The notes under the pieces were generated by a model. That model saw only the letters and a program-made list of their open reading frames with translations, did no database searches and was not told the DNA's origin. 45,717 nt of DNA, taken from NCBI GenBank assembly GCA_021324295.1, contig JAJPJJ010000008.1:1-45717 (forward strand), in the 5' to 3' direction. Below are positions 34,031 through 42,549 of this stretch, piece by piece (the first letter of the stretch is position 1; every line of letters starts with the position of its first letter). The DNA comes from Bacillota bacterium (GTDB taxonomy: Bacteria > Sysuimicrobiota > Sysuimicrobiia > Sysuimicrobiales > Segetimicrobiaceae). A program made the translations under genes and the position numbers.

Positions 34031-34077
34031 CGGCGCGTCACGGGCCGCGCCGCGACCGTCTTGCAGGCCACCATCAC
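34031..34077. repeat. Hairpin-bearing repeat, copy 1 (intergenic)
   Basis: This copy resembles 34109-34154 over its whole length with a few substitutions and two short indels. Both start CGGCGCGTCACGG and both contain CCGTCTTGC. The first half folds as CGGCGCG (34031-34037) with CGCGCCG (34046-34052) and an 8-nt loop. It lies in the 275-nt gap between the amidohydrolase gene and the AttH-like gene, which otherwise shows nothing. Confidence 0.7.
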
Positions 34078-34108
34078 TGTGAGCTGAGCGGGTGGACCGC
34101 GACGCAGA

Positions 34109-34154
34109 CGGCGCGTCACGGCCCCGCGCCGTGGCCGTCTTGCGGGACCGTCAC
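34109..34154. repeat. Hairpin-bearing repeat, copy 2 (overlaps 3' end of the AttH-like gene)
   Basis: This copy encodes the last residues and stop codon of the AttH-like fusion gene on the minus strand. Its hairpin is CGGCGCG (34109-34115) with CGCGCCG (34125-34131), and the stop codon at 34116-34118 falls in the 9-nt loop. Substitutions between the copies respect the stem. It may act as a transcript 3'-end structure. Duplication of the gene end or a small REP-like family are the two readings. Confidence 0.65.
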
Positions 34155-35603
34155 GAAGGTCTCTGCGGCGGCGGGGCCGGTCCACGCGATCGCATGTCCG
34201 TCGACCGTGCCCCGGACCTCCGCCCGCCCGCGGAGCTGGAGGAAGACGCGGCGCCATCGGCCGGCCCGTTGCCCCGGCAGCGCGAGGCGGCTGCCGAGCG
34301 CGTCCCGGACACGAATCCGCACGCTCAGCCGGTCGCGCCCGTCGCCCGCCGAGATCGTCACCGCGTCGGGCGAGGGCACCCGGTGGCCGGCGACCTCCGG
34401 CCCCGGATGCCACCCGCTGTAGCCGATGACCTTGACCCGGAATACCCCGAGAAACCCCCCGCGGCCCTGCCCGGTGGACGCCCACGCGAAGATGGCCGGC
34501 ACCCGCCCCACCCCGCCCCGGGTCGCCCGCCCATCGAGGTGGAGCGCGCCGTAGAGGATCGCGCCTGCGTCCCCAGCGGCCTCGCCCCAGTCCCAGGTGA
34601 CGCCGCGCCACGTGCCCCAGTTGTGGTCGTGGTAGGCGGGCGCCCGGCGCAGCCGGAGCGAGGTGCGGGCGGTCCGGATCTCCCCGCTCATCCACCCGCG
34701 GACCACGGGGACGACGTATCCCGAGACCACCGCCTCCTCCGCGGTCTCCCCGGGCGGCAGGTAGAACCCCGCGTCCGGCGCGAGCCGCAGGTCGGCGTGG
34801 ACGCGCGGGGCGTCGATCGTCACCCGGTACCCTCCGGCCTCGGTCCGCACGCGGGCCGGCCCGACCCGCTGGGCCGCCGAGGAGGCGGAGAGGTCCCCCG
34901 GTCGGATCGCCGCGGGGACCACGACGTCATCGACCGGATGGCCGGGCCGGCGGATCCGCAGCAGCACCGCGCCCCGCCCCTCCCCCCCAGCCAGCAGTGT
35001 CAGGTATCCGTACGCCTGTGTCGCGGGATCCACGAAGTTGAAGTAGTCCCACTCGGCCCATCCGGCCCGCTGCCCGGGGGCCGGCCTGTGGAAGCGATCG
35101 AGCTGGTCGAAGAGCGTCGCGGCGGGAGGCGCGATCCAGGCGCGGTCGGCCGCGCTGTCCCGGGCGCCGGGCACGGCCTGCGCGGCCCCCGCGGCGTGGT
35201 CGAGCGAGGGGATGCCGGCGGAGGCGGTGGCGGGGACGATCGCCCTCCGGACGCGCACGTAGACCACGCGATTCTGCACCTCCGGTGATGCGGCCGCGAC
35301 CTCGTGGCCGAACCGGGGTCCCCCGAGCAGCTCCCGGACGACGAACCCGGCGTGGGGGATCGTCAGGAACATCCCGGTCACCGCGTTGACCTTGAGGACC
35401 GCGGGGTCCACGCCCTCGGGCAGCAGCACGAGGTCCCCGCCGGCGGCCAGGTCCCGGTCGCGCGCCTGGAGCAGCAGCGCCTCGCCGACGGAGAGCAGCG
35501 CGATCATCACGCCCACCCCGATGCCGTAGCCGAGCAAGAGGAGCGCCGAGCGCCACGGCCGGTCGCTCAGGCTGCGCCAGGCGAGCAGCGACGCGACACG
35601 CAT
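34116..35603 (-). CDS. FtsX-type N-terminal helix fused to CrtC/AttH-like lipocalin domain
   Basis: This is a 495-residue protein. Residues about 1-40 (ASLLAWRSLSDRPWRSALLLLGYGIGVGV) match the N-terminal cytoplasmic segment and first helix of MacB/FtsX-type permeases, and a short MacB-periplasmic-like part follows. No C-terminal FtsX helices are present. The second half has PAYHDHNWGTWRGVTWDWGEA, the core of CrtC/AttH (hydroxyneurosporene synthase-like) lipocalin domains, which bind hydrophobic molecules. The ATG at 35603 shares one base with the ATPase stop (TGATG). In AttEFGH systems AttH is a separate secreted protein; here it seems tethered to the membrane. Substrate is unknown. Confidence 0.82.
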   Translation of the reverse strand: MRVASLLAWRSLSDRPWRSALLLLGYGIGVGVMIALLSVGEALLLQARDRDLAAGGDLVLLPEGVDPAVLKVNAVTGMFLTIPHAGFVVRELLGGPRFGHEVAAASPEVQNRVVYVRVRRAIVPATASAGIPSLDHAAGAAQAVPGARDSAADRAWIAPPAATLFDQLDRFHRPAPGQRAGWAEWDYFNFVDPATQAYGYLTLLAGGEGRGAVLLRIRRPGHPVDDVVVPAAIRPGDLSASSAAQRVGPARVRTEAGGYRVTIDAPRVHADLRLAPDAGFYLPPGETAEEAVVSGYVVPVVRGWMSGEIRTARTSLRLRRAPAYHDHNWGTWRGVTWDWGEAAGDAGAILYGALHLDGRATRGGVGRVPAIFAWASTGQGRGGFLGVFRVKVIGYSGWHPGPEVAGHRVPSPDAVTISAGDGRDRLSVRIRVRDALGSRLALPGQRAGRWRRVFLQLRGRAEVRGTVDGHAIAWTGPAAAETFVTVPQDGHGAGP

Positions 35604-36328
35604 CACGCGATCGTCCCGTCGCGCATGCGCACCTGCCGGTCCGCGATCGCCGCCAGCTCGGTATTGTGCGTCACGACCACGACCGCGCAGCCGTCCCGGC
35701 TGATCTCCCGCAGCAGGCGCGCGATCTCCCACCCGGCCGCGGCGTCCAGCTCGCCCGTCGGCTCGTCCGCCAGCAGGAGGGCCGGGCGGTTCGCGAGCGC
35801 CCGCGCAATCGCCACGCGCTGCATCTCCCCGCCGCTGAGCTGGCCGGGACGATGCTGCGAGCGGTGCGCGAGCCCGACGCGCTCCAGGAGGGCCCGGGCT
35901 CTCCTCCGGCGGTCCGGCTGGGCGACGCCGGCTTCCATCATCGGCAGCGCGACGTTCTCCTCGGCGGTGAGCATCGGGAGCAGGAAGAAACGCTGGAACA
36001 CGAATCCGACGTGCCGCAGCCGCAGGCGGGCCAGCGCGGCGTCGGACAAGCTGGCCGTCGGCTGCCCGAGGAGGGTGACCGTCCCGGCGGTGGGCAGGTC
36101 CACGCCACCCAGGAGGTGGAGGAGGGTGGACTTGCCGCACCCGCTCGGCCCCACGATCGACAGCAGCGTCCCCCGCTCGACCGCCAGGGTGATGCCCCGC
36201 AGGGCGTGGACGGTGCCGCCCGGCATCCGGTAGACCTTGACCACCGCGTCCGCGGACGCCACCACCCGGTCCGGCGCCGGCGCCCCGCCCGCGTGCTGCG
36301 CCTGCGCCACGGCCTGCGCGTCATCCAT
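35603..36328 (-). CDS. MacB/LolD-type ABC transporter ATP-binding protein
   Basis: This 241-residue single-domain ATPase belongs to the MacB/LolD/AttE class. Walker A is VGPSGCGKSTLLHLLGG, the Q-loop is in VFQRFFLLPMLTAEENV, the signature is QLSGGEMQRVAIARALA, Walker B is LLLADEPTGELDAA, and the H-loop is VVTHNTELA. The LTAEEN and GELD features are typical of mechanotransmission ABC systems paired with FtsX permeases. It is the third gene of the leftward operon: its ATG lies 18 nt after the permease stop, and its own stop shares one base with the following start. Confidence 0.95.
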   Translation of the reverse strand: MDDAQAVAQAQHAGGAPAPDRVVASADAVVKVYRMPGGTVHALRGITLAVERGTLLSIVGPSGCGKSTLLHLLGGVDLPTAGTVTLLGQPTASLSDAALARLRLRHVGFVFQRFFLLPMLTAEENVALPMMEAGVAQPDRRRRARALLERVGLAHRSQHRPGQLSGGEMQRVAIARALANRPALLLADEPTGELDAAAGWEIARLLREISRDGCAVVVVTHNTELAAIADRQVRMRDGTIA

Positions 36329-36346
36329 CGCGGTCGCGCCCTCGCG

Positions 36347-37579
36347 TCACGACAGCACCTCTGCGTGCAGTGTGGCCGCCACCCCCAGCCGCGCCGCGAT
36401 CGTCGCGGGGTACACCGCGCCGAGCGTGCCGGTGCCGAGCACGAGCGCGACCGTCCGGAGGGCCGCCGCGGTCGTCAAGGTGAAGAAGTGCACATTCTCC
36501 GGCACGCTCGGGGCGCTCCGGAGGATCGCGTCGAGGTTACGGCTGATCAGCAGGCCGAGCGCAAACGCGCCCGGGAGGCTCGCAGCGCCGAGGACGAGCC
36601 CCTCGAGGAGGACGAGGCTCGCGATCCGGGCCCGTGTGAAGCCCACCGCGCGGAGCATCGCGATCTCGCCGAGCCGCTCGCCGAGCGACAGCGTGACGAT
36701 CGCGGTGATCAACAGGAACGAGACGGCGATGCTGATCGTGCCGAGGATGAGCGAGAACTGCCGGAAGTACGTGAGCTGCGCGGCCGCCCGGTCGAGGAAC
36801 CCCTGGATGCTGAGCGCGTCCACCCGCGGGTCGCGCGCCTGGATCCAGCGGGCGAGGTCGCCCGTCCGCGCCGGCGCGGTCACGCGCACGAGGATGAGCG
36901 ACGCCGCCCCGCGCGGCAGCCCCTGCAGCCGGCGGAGGTCCACGGTCGCGAGGGCGACCGAGCGCTGCGTGGCCAGGTCGAAGTAGAAGTCCGCGATCCC
37001 GACGACGCGGAACGCCCGCGGCGCCGCGTACCGAACCACGAACGGCTCGGGCGCCGCCGACAGCACGACCACGTCCCCGACGCGGACGCCGTCGAGCCGG
37101 GCCATGTTGCGGTTGATCACGATCGGCGGATCCGCCGGGGGTGACCCCGGCGCGGGACCCGCGCCCGCAGCGGCGGCCGGCAGGTCCCGTCCCTCCAGCA
37201 CGGCGTACGCGCCCGTGCCGCCGCCGGGGACGCCGAGCGCAAACGACGGGAACCGGGCGCCGCCGCGCCGGACGTAGAGGTTGGCCGCGACCACCGGCAC
37301 CGCCGCGGCCACCTCCGGCCGGGCGGCGATCTCCGCGGCCAGCCGCTCCCCGTCCGGGATCTCCGCGCTGCTCGAGAACGGCAGGGTCCCGCGCGGGACG
37401 ACGCGGACCGCGAACCCGAGGCGCCCCAGCACCCCGCCGAGGCTCGCCTCCAGGCCCCGCGAGAGCATCGTCATGTCGAGGAGCAGCGCCCCGGTGACGC
37501 TGAGCCCCAGCAGGACGAGCGCCGTGCGCACGGGGTTCCGCAGCAGGCTCCGGGCGGCCAGGAATCCGAGCGGTCCCAC
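36347..37579 (-). CDS. FtsX/MacB-type ABC transporter permease
   Basis: This 410-residue permease has the complete MacB layout: an N-terminal helix (TALVLLGLSVTGALLL, about 18-33), a large periplasmic domain, and a C-terminal FtsX domain with three helices. The last includes SFLLITAIVTLSLGERLGEIAMLRAVGFT, split over helix 2 and the coupling loop. Such permeases do not move solutes through a pore but transmit ATPase motion to the periplasm to extract lipids, peptides or lipoproteins. It is second in the operon, starting 9 nt after the first permease ends. It corresponds to AttF or AttG in the AttEFGH comparison. Confidence 0.92.
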   Translation of the reverse strand: MGPLGFLAARSLLRNPVRTALVLLGLSVTGALLLDMTMLSRGLEASLGGVLGRLGFAVRVVPRGTLPFSSSAEIPDGERLAAEIAARPEVAAAVPVVAANLYVRRGGARFPSFALGVPGGGTGAYAVLEGRDLPAAAAGAGPAPGSPPADPPIVINRNMARLDGVRVGDVVVLSAAPEPFVVRYAAPRAFRVVGIADFYFDLATQRSVALATVDLRRLQGLPRGAASLILVRVTAPARTGDLARWIQARDPRVDALSIQGFLDRAAAQLTYFRQFSLILGTISIAVSFLLITAIVTLSLGERLGEIAMLRAVGFTRARIASLVLLEGLVLGAASLPGAFALGLLISRNLDAILRSAPSVPENVHFFTLTTAAALRTVALVLGTGTLGAVYPATIAARLGVAATLHAEVLS

Positions 37580-37588
37580 GGCGGCGAG

Positions 37589-38461
37589 CTACCTCCCGAT
37601 CTGGTCCAGCGGCGGCCGGTGCAGGAGGCGCCACGCCGTGGCCGCGCCCGCGGCGATGCCCAGCGCGACGGACAGCGCGGCCACGAGGCCGAGGAGCGCC
37701 GGGGTGACCTGCGAGAAGAGGATCGTCGTGTCGAATGCGCGGCGGTAGTAGACGTTGATCGCCGCCGACAGCGCGTAGCCGAGCCCGATCCCGACAGCGC
37801 TGCCCAGCAGGGCCACGCCCGTGGCGATCAGGAGCACGGCCGCCGCGACGCTTCGGCGGGAGATCCCGATGAGCCGCATCACCCCGACCTGCCGGCGCAG
37901 CTCCTCGCCCCGCAGCGTCATGATCGCCGCGAGGAACACGCTGCTCGCGAGGATCGCGACAACGCTGATGGCGCGGTGAAAGCGGGAGATCACCTCGAAC
38001 GTGCTCGAGTTGCGGCGGGCCAGGTCGGCCGAGGTGTAGGCGCGGAACCCGAGCGCGACCGCGTTGAGCCGGGCCACCATCTCGTCCGCGCGGGCGGGAT
38101 CCCGGAGCCGCACGACGATGCTGTCGACTTGGTCGCCCTCGCGGAGGAGCGCCTGCAGGTCCGGCAGGTGCAGCCGGACGTCGAGACCCCGGAGCGCGAC
38201 GTCGGTCGGGTAGAGCACCGGCCGGTAGACCCGCGCGATGCGCACGAGGTGCCAGGGGCCGGCGGGGCTCGCGGCGAGCTCCAGCGTATCGCCCTCGCGG
38301 ATGCCGAGGCGGGCCGCCGTCCGGTCGCTGAGGAAGACCTCGGGGAGCGGCCCGGCGGGCGCCACCCGCGGCGGCGCGGCGCCGGTACGGGCGGCGGCCA
38401 CCGCGCCGGCGATCGCCGCGGCGAGCAGGGCTGCGAGTGCGAGGCCGGCACGGGCTCTCAT
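37589..38461 (-). CDS. FtsX-type ABC transporter permease, second subunit
   Basis: This 290-residue permease has an N-terminal helix (LALAALLAAAIAGAVAA), a shorter periplasmic part and a C-terminal FtsX domain: SVVAILASSVFLAAIMTL, then ELRRQVGVMRLIGISRRSV, then two more helices. It is the first gene of the leftward export-type operon. The ATG at 38461 has a poor Shine-Dalgarno, and no AT-rich promoter stands out upstream. It is smaller than the other permease, suggesting a heterodimer of unequal subunits, as in AttFG. Confidence 0.88.
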   Translation of the reverse strand: MRARAGLALAALLAAAIAGAVAAARTGAAPPRVAPAGPLPEVFLSDRTAARLGIREGDTLELAASPAGPWHLVRIARVYRPVLYPTDVALRGLDVRLHLPDLQALLREGDQVDSIVVRLRDPARADEMVARLNAVALGFRAYTSADLARRNSSTFEVISRFHRAISVVAILASSVFLAAIMTLRGEELRRQVGVMRLIGISRRSVAAAVLLIATGVALLGSAVGIGLGYALSAAINVYYRRAFDTTILFSQVTPALLGLVAALSVALGIAAGAATAWRLLHRPPLDQIGR

Positions 38462-38830
38462 GAGCTGATGATAGCAAGCGTGCGCCCGGTCGAGGAAGAA
38501 CGCGCGGCTACCTGGCGCGCCTCGTGTCAGCTCCGGCCCGCCGGTCGGACCCGCCAGCCAAACGCGGGCGAAGGACAGGCCCCACGCCCTTCCGTATCCC
38601 GCACAGAACGTCCGGCATGCTCCGCGCGTGGATCCCCGCGCGGGTCCGGCGCATGCTCTCCGAAGCCCGAGGGGGCGCAGCGAGACCGATCGGGCGCGGG
38701 GCCCCCCGCGCCTCCGGCCGAGGCACGGCGTCCCACCCCGACGCATCGCCGTACTCACGCGATGCGTTGGCGGCCCCGGGAGGGCCCGGGGCGGGCCCGC
38801 GTCCCCGCGCCGGCGGTGCGCGATGCCGCA
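38462..38830. other. Intergenic region with two strong hairpins
   Basis: These 369 nt lie between the export operon start and the end of the HIT gene. Short open frames occur on both strands, but none has a Shine-Dalgarno or recognisable sequence. A stem CCGCGCG/CGCGCGG with an 8-nt loop spans 38622-38643. A perfect 9-bp stem ACGCATCGC/GCGATGCGT with a 9-nt loop spans 38741-38767. Neither is followed by a T-run. The second may mark the 3' end of the long leftward fab-rnc-HIT transcript. Confidence 0.5.
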
Positions 38831-39358
38831 CTAGCCTGTCGTGGTCGCCCCGCCGCCGCCGCGCTTCCCCATTACCGCGCGCAGCGCCGCGGCGAGGCGG
38901 TCGTAGGTCTCCGTCAGGTCCTCGGGCAGCACCTTGACCTGGCCGAGGACCGGCATGAAGTTGGTGTCGCCGACCCACCGGGGTACGACGTGGACGTGGA
39001 GGTGATCGACGATTCCCGCCCCGGCTGCGCGGCCGAGGTTCAGCCCGACGTTGAACCCCTCCGGGTGGTACGTCTCCCGGATCGCCTGCATCGCCGCGGT
39101 CGTGAGGCGGAGCAGCTCGAGGGACTCCGCGTCGTCCAGGTCCGCCGGGTCGGCGATGTGCCGGCGCGGCACCACCATGAGGTGCCCGGAGTTGTAGGGG
39201 AACGTGTTCAGGATCGCAAACACGCGCTCCCCCTGGTAGAGGATGCGGTTCTCCCGGTCCTTCCCCTCACGGGGCAGGGCGCAGAAGATGCAGACGGCTT
39301 CCGTCCCCCCGCTCTGGGTGATGTACGGCAGCCTCCACGGAGCCCACAGGTACTTCAC
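38831..39358 (-). CDS. HIT-family nucleotide-binding hydrolase/transferase
   Basis: This 175-residue histidine triad protein has the active site HLHVHVVPR, with the middle histidine as nucleophile, and a zinc-type CIFCALP near residue 23. Together with MKYLWAPWRLPYI at the N-terminus, this fits the Ap4A phosphorylase-like branch of HIT proteins found in Terrabacteria. It probably hydrolyses or phosphorolyses dinucleoside polyphosphates. The GTG at 39358 begins the conserved N-terminus. It is the last gene of the leftward fab-rnc operon, 93 nt after rnc, with a hairpin in that gap. Confidence 0.93.
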   Translation of the reverse strand: MKYLWAPWRLPYITQSGGTEAVCIFCALPREGKDRENRILYQGERVFAILNTFPYNSGHLMVVPRRHIADPADLDDAESLELLRLTTAAMQAIRETYHPEGFNVGLNLGRAAGAGIVDHLHVHVVPRWVGDTNFMPVLGQVKVLPEDLTETYDRLAAALRAVMGKRGGGGATTTG

Positions 39359-39381
39359 GCCGGCACCGCGCTCCCCTTCGA

Positions 39382-39399
39382 CCCGCAGGCCCCTGCGGG
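39382..39399. other. Stem-loop in the rnc-HIT gap
   Basis: CCCGCAGG at 39382-39389 pairs with CCTGCGGG at 39392-39399, separated by two bases, so the real loop is larger. It lies between the stop of rnc and the start of the HIT gene. No T-run follows in the leftward direction. It could be a processing site, possibly by RNase III itself, or just GC-rich sequence. Confidence 0.3.
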
Positions 39400-39451
39400 C
39401 CGGAATCTGGCCGCCCGGCAGCGGACGCCGCGAGGTCGCGGGGTCCGCCCC

Positions 39452-40174
39452 TCAGCCGGCCCGGCTGCGCCGGAGCTGCTCCAGCGCCTGCTGCGCTGCG
39501 GCCTGCTCGGCCTCCTTCTTGCTCCGCCCGCGCCCTTCGCCGAGGACGCGTCCATTCACCTCGACGACCGCGACGAAGTTGCGATTGTGCTCCGGCCCCG
39601 CCTGCCCGATGATCCGGTACCGCGGCAGCCGGCGCTCGCGCTGCTGGATCAACTCCTGGAGCTGGCTCTTGTAGTCCCCCTCCCCGGGCGCCTCCAGCCC
39701 TGCGAGCTCCTCGGCGAACCACCGGGTGACGCAGTAGTGCGCCACGCCGTAGCCCGAGTCGACGTAGACGGCGCCGATCACCGCCTCGAGCGCATCCGCC
39801 AGGAGCGAGGTGCGCGTGCGGCCGCCGCCCTTCTCCTCGCCGCGCCCGAGGAGGAGGTAGCGCCCCAGATCCATGCCGCGGGCGATGCGCGCCAGCGGGC
39901 CCTCGCTCACCACCGAGGCGCGCAGCCGCGCGAGATCCCCTTCCAGCCGCGTGGGGAACATCCGGTAGAGGTGGTCGCTGATCACGAGGTTGAGGACGGC
40001 ATCCCCCAGGAATTCGAGCCGCTCGTAGTTGTCGCCGTGCCGGCTCCTGGCCTCGATGCCGACCGAGCCGTGCGTGAGCGCGGTGTGGAGCAGGGTCCGG
40101 TCCCGAAACCGAACATCGAGCTTGCGCTCCAGCTCCGCGAGCAGCGCCTCCCGCTCCGGGGAGAAGGCGTCCAC
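39452..40174 (-). CDS. rnc: Ribonuclease III
   Basis: This 240-residue double-strand-specific endonuclease matures rRNA and other structured RNAs. The signature ERLEFLGDAVLNLVISDHLY with its acidic catalytic residues lies at about 48-67, and the second acidic cluster is in LADALEAVIGAVYVDSG. The C-terminal double-strand RNA-binding domain ends GRGRSKKEAEQAAAQQAL. I placed the start at GTG 40174, two nucleotides after the fabF stop; a GGAGG 11 nt upstream is the best Shine-Dalgarno. The location after fabF is a conserved arrangement in many Gram-positive-type bacteria. Confidence 0.96.
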   Translation of the reverse strand: MDAFSPEREALLAELERKLDVRFRDRTLLHTALTHGSVGIEARSRHGDNYERLEFLGDAVLNLVISDHLYRMFPTRLEGDLARLRASVVSEGPLARIARGMDLGRYLLLGRGEEKGGGRTRTSLLADALEAVIGAVYVDSGYGVAHYCVTRWFAEELAGLEAPGEGDYKSQLQELIQQRERRLPRYRIIGQAGPEHNRNFVAVVEVNGRVLGEGRGRSKKEAEQAAAQQALEQLRRSRAG

Positions 40175-40176
40175 CC

Positions 40177-41415
40177 TCAGGACGGCCTCCGGACGACCAG
40201 GATCGCGTTGTGCCCCCCGAACCCGAACGCGTTGGACATCGCGACCTCCACGCGGGCGGGCCGCGGCGTATTGGGCACGTAGTCGAGGTCGCAGTCCGGA
40301 TCGGGCACCCGGTAGTTGATCGTCGGCGGGAGCACTTGCCGCTCGATCGCAAGCGCGCACGCGATCAGCTCGACGCCCCCCGCGGCCCCGAGCAGGTGCG
40401 AGGTCATGGACTTTGTCGAGCTGACCGGCACGCGGGAGGCGTGCTCCCCGAACACCCGCTTGATCGCCAGGGTCTCGAACCGGTCGTTGTACTCGGTGCT
40501 CGTGCCGTGCGCGTTGATGTAGCTCACCGCACCGGGCTCCAGGCCCGCATCGCGCAGCGCCGCCGCCATGGCCAGCGCGGCGCCATCGCCCTCCGGGTCC
40601 GGGTGCGTGACGTGGTAGGCGTCCGCGCCCATCCCGTAGCCCACCAGCTCCGCGTAGATCCGGGCGCCGCGGCGCTCGGCGTGCTCCCACTCCTCGAGCA
40701 GCAGCACCCCGGCGCCCTCACCCATCACGAACCCGTCGCGCCGCGCATCGAACGGGCACAGGGCCGCTTCAGGCGGGTCGTTGCGGGTCGTCATCGCCTT
40801 CATCGCGCAGAACCCGGCCAGGCTCAGGGGCGTGATCGCCGCCTCGGTCCCGCCGCAGATCATCGCGACGGCGTCCCCGCGCTGGACGATGCGGAACGCC
40901 TCCCCGATCGCGTGGCCCCCCGTGGCGCAGGCGGAGACGACCGAGAAGTTGGGCCCGCGGGCGCCGACGAGCATGCTGACGATGCCCGACGCCATGTTGA
41001 TGATCAGCATCGGGACAAAGAACGGGCTCACCCGGCCGGGGCCGCGCTCGAGGAGGACCCGGTGCTGCTCCTCCCACGTGTGCACCCCCCCGATCCCGGT
41101 CCCGATGATGACCCCGACGGCGTCGCGGTTCCGCGGCGTGATCGCGAACCCGGCGTCGTCGAGCGCCATGCGCGTGGCCGCCACCGCGAAGTGGACGAAC
41201 CGGTCGTTGCGGCGGATCTCCTTGCGATCGAGGTACGCCGCGGGATCGAAGTCGCCGACCTCGCCAGCGATCTGCGTCTCGAAGCCGCTGGCGTCGAAGG
41301 CGGTGATCCTGCGCACGCCCGATCGGCCCTCCATCAGGCCGTTCCAGAACGCCGACTTGCCGGTGCCGACCGGGCTGACCACGCCCAGGCCCGTCAGCGC
41401 CACCCGCTTGCGCAT
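40177..41415 (-). CDS. fabF: 3-oxoacyl-[ACP] synthase II
   Basis: This 412-residue condensing enzyme elongates acyl-ACP with malonyl-ACP. The catalytic triad is C163 in VVSACATGG, His in [12 protein letters not shown] and His in [12 protein letters not shown]. Length and order of motifs are normal for FabF. The ATG at 41415 has GAGGAGGTAGG immediately upstream. It lies 104 nt below acpP and just above rnc in the leftward operon. Confidence 0.98.
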   Translation of the reverse strand: MRKRVALTGLGVVSPVGTGKSAFWNGLMEGRSGVRRITAFDASGFETQIAGEVGDFDPAAYLDRKEIRRNDRFVHFAVAATRMALDDAGFAITPRNRDAVGVIIGTGIGGVHTWEEQHRVLLERGPGRVSPFFVPMLIINMASGIVSMLVGARGPNFSVVSACATGGHAIGEAFRIVQRGDAVAMICGGTEAAITPLSLAGFCAMKAMTTRNDPPEAALCPFDARRDGFVMGEGAGVLLLEEWEHAERRGARIYAELVGYGMGADAYHVTHPDPEGDGAALAMAAALRDAGLEPGAVSYINAHGTSTEYNDRFETLAIKRVFGEHASRVPVSSTKSMTSHLLGAAGGVELIACALAIERQVLPPTINYRVPDPDCDLDYVPNTPRPARVEVAMSNAFGFGGHNAILVVRRPS

Positions 41416-41519
41416 CCTACCTCCTCGACCGCCGCAGTCGTCGCGGCCCGCCGGCCCCCGCCGGTCCCCGCCCGCCCCGGCCCGGTGCCGGAGGCCCTCC
41501 GGGCGGTGCGCCCGGAAGG

Positions 41520-41768
41520 CTACTCCGCCGGCGCCTCGACATGGCTCTCGATGTACTTCACCGCCTCGCCGACCGTCGCGATCTTCTCGGCGTCCTCGTC
41601 GGGGATCTCTAGGTCGAACTCCTCCTCCAGCGCCATGACGAGCTCGACCACATCCAGAGAGTCGGCCCCGAGGTCCTCGACAAACTTCGACTGCGGCGTG
41701 ACCTGATCGGCCTCCACGCCGAGCTGCTCCACGACGATTCCCTTCACGCGATCGAACACCGATGCCAT
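41520..41768 (-). CDS. acpP: Acyl carrier protein
   Basis: This 82-residue acidic helical carrier protein has the phosphopantetheine attachment site S37 in [20 protein letters not shown] (split here only by context). It carries the growing acyl chain for FabD, FabG and FabF, encoded next to it. A GGTGAT lies 6 nt and a GGAGG immediately upstream of the ATG. The position between fabG and fabF is the standard one. Confidence 0.98.
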   Translation of the reverse strand: MASVFDRVKGIVVEQLGVEADQVTPQSKFVEDLGADSLDVVELVMALEEEFDLEIPDEDAEKIATVGEAVKYIESHVEAPAE

Positions 41769-41802
41769 CCTCCGATCACCCCCTGAGCATCCCGCGCACG
41801 CG

Positions 41803-42549
41803 CTAGCGCATCGCCAGTCCCCCGTCGACGTTGAGGACCTGGCCGGTGATGTACGAGGCCTCCTCCGACGCGAGGAATGCGACGGCGGCCGCGACCTCCT
41901 CGGGCGCGCCGGTCCGCCCCATCGGAATATGGCCCAGGAACCGCGCCCGCTGCTCCTGGGTGAGCGACGCGGTGAGACCGGCCTCGATGTACCCGGGCGC
42001 CACCGCGTTCACCGTGATGCCACGGCCCGCGACCTCCCGGGCCACCGCCTTGGTGAACCCGATCACCCCGGCCTTGGCCGCGATGTAGTTCGCCTGTCCC
42101 GGGTTCCCAACCTCCGCCACGATCGAGGTGACGTTGATGATCCGCCCGCGCCGCTGCCGGATCATCTCCCGCAGGACGGCCCGCGTGCAGTAGAACGTGC
42201 CGTGCAGGTTGACCGCGAGGATCTCGTGCCAGTCCTCGTCGCGCATGCGGACGAGCAGCCCGTCCCGCGTCAGGCCGGCGTTGTTGACGAGGATGTCGAG
42301 GCGGCCCCGGAATGCGAGGGCCTCCTCGCACATCCGCCGGCAGTCATCGGCCGACGCGACGTCGGCCTGCACCAGCCGGCCCACCCCGCCCGCCTCCTCG
42401 ATCCGCCGGAGCGTCCGCTCCGCGCCCGCCGCGTTGCGCCCGTAGTGGACCACGACCGCGACCCCGTCGCGGGCCAGCCGCACGGCGGTCGCGCCGCCGA
42501 TCCCGCCCGAGGCACCGGTCACGAGCGCGACGCGCGTCTCCGCGGTCAT
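41803..42549 (-). CDS. fabG: 3-oxoacyl-[ACP] reductase
   Basis: This 248-residue SDR enzyme reduces 3-oxoacyl-ACP with NADPH. It has [15 protein letters not shown] for the cofactor, [15 protein letters not shown] (very typical of FabG), catalytic S142, and Y155/K159 in NYIAAKAG. The ending [14 protein letters not shown] is the family C-terminus. The ATG at 42549 overlaps the fabD stop by 4 bp; upstream open frame is shadow. Unlike the SDR at 19530-20321, the active-site residues are all intact. Confidence 0.97.
   Translation of the reverse strand: MTAETRVALVTGASGGIGGATAVRLARDGVAVVVHYGRNAAGAERTLRRIEEAGGVGRLVQADVASADDCRRMCEEALAFRGRLDILVNNAGLTRDGLLVRMRDEDWHEILAVNLHGTFYCTRAVLREMIRQRRGRIINVTSIVAEVGNPGQANYIAAKAGVIGFTKAVAREVAGRGITVNAVAPGYIEAGLTASLTQEQRARFLGHIPMGRTGAPEEVAAAVAFLASEEASYITGQVLNVDGGLAMR

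Noticed and set aside
33841-34108. Possible extra coding sequence before the amidohydrolase
   Set aside because: The frame stays open but the composition is shadow-like, and a perfect Shine-Dalgarno fixes the start at 33840.
38524-38937. Open frame on the plus strand in the 38.5-38.9 kb region
   Set aside because: Arg/Pro-rich composition, no ribosome site, and it runs into the HIT gene on the other strand.
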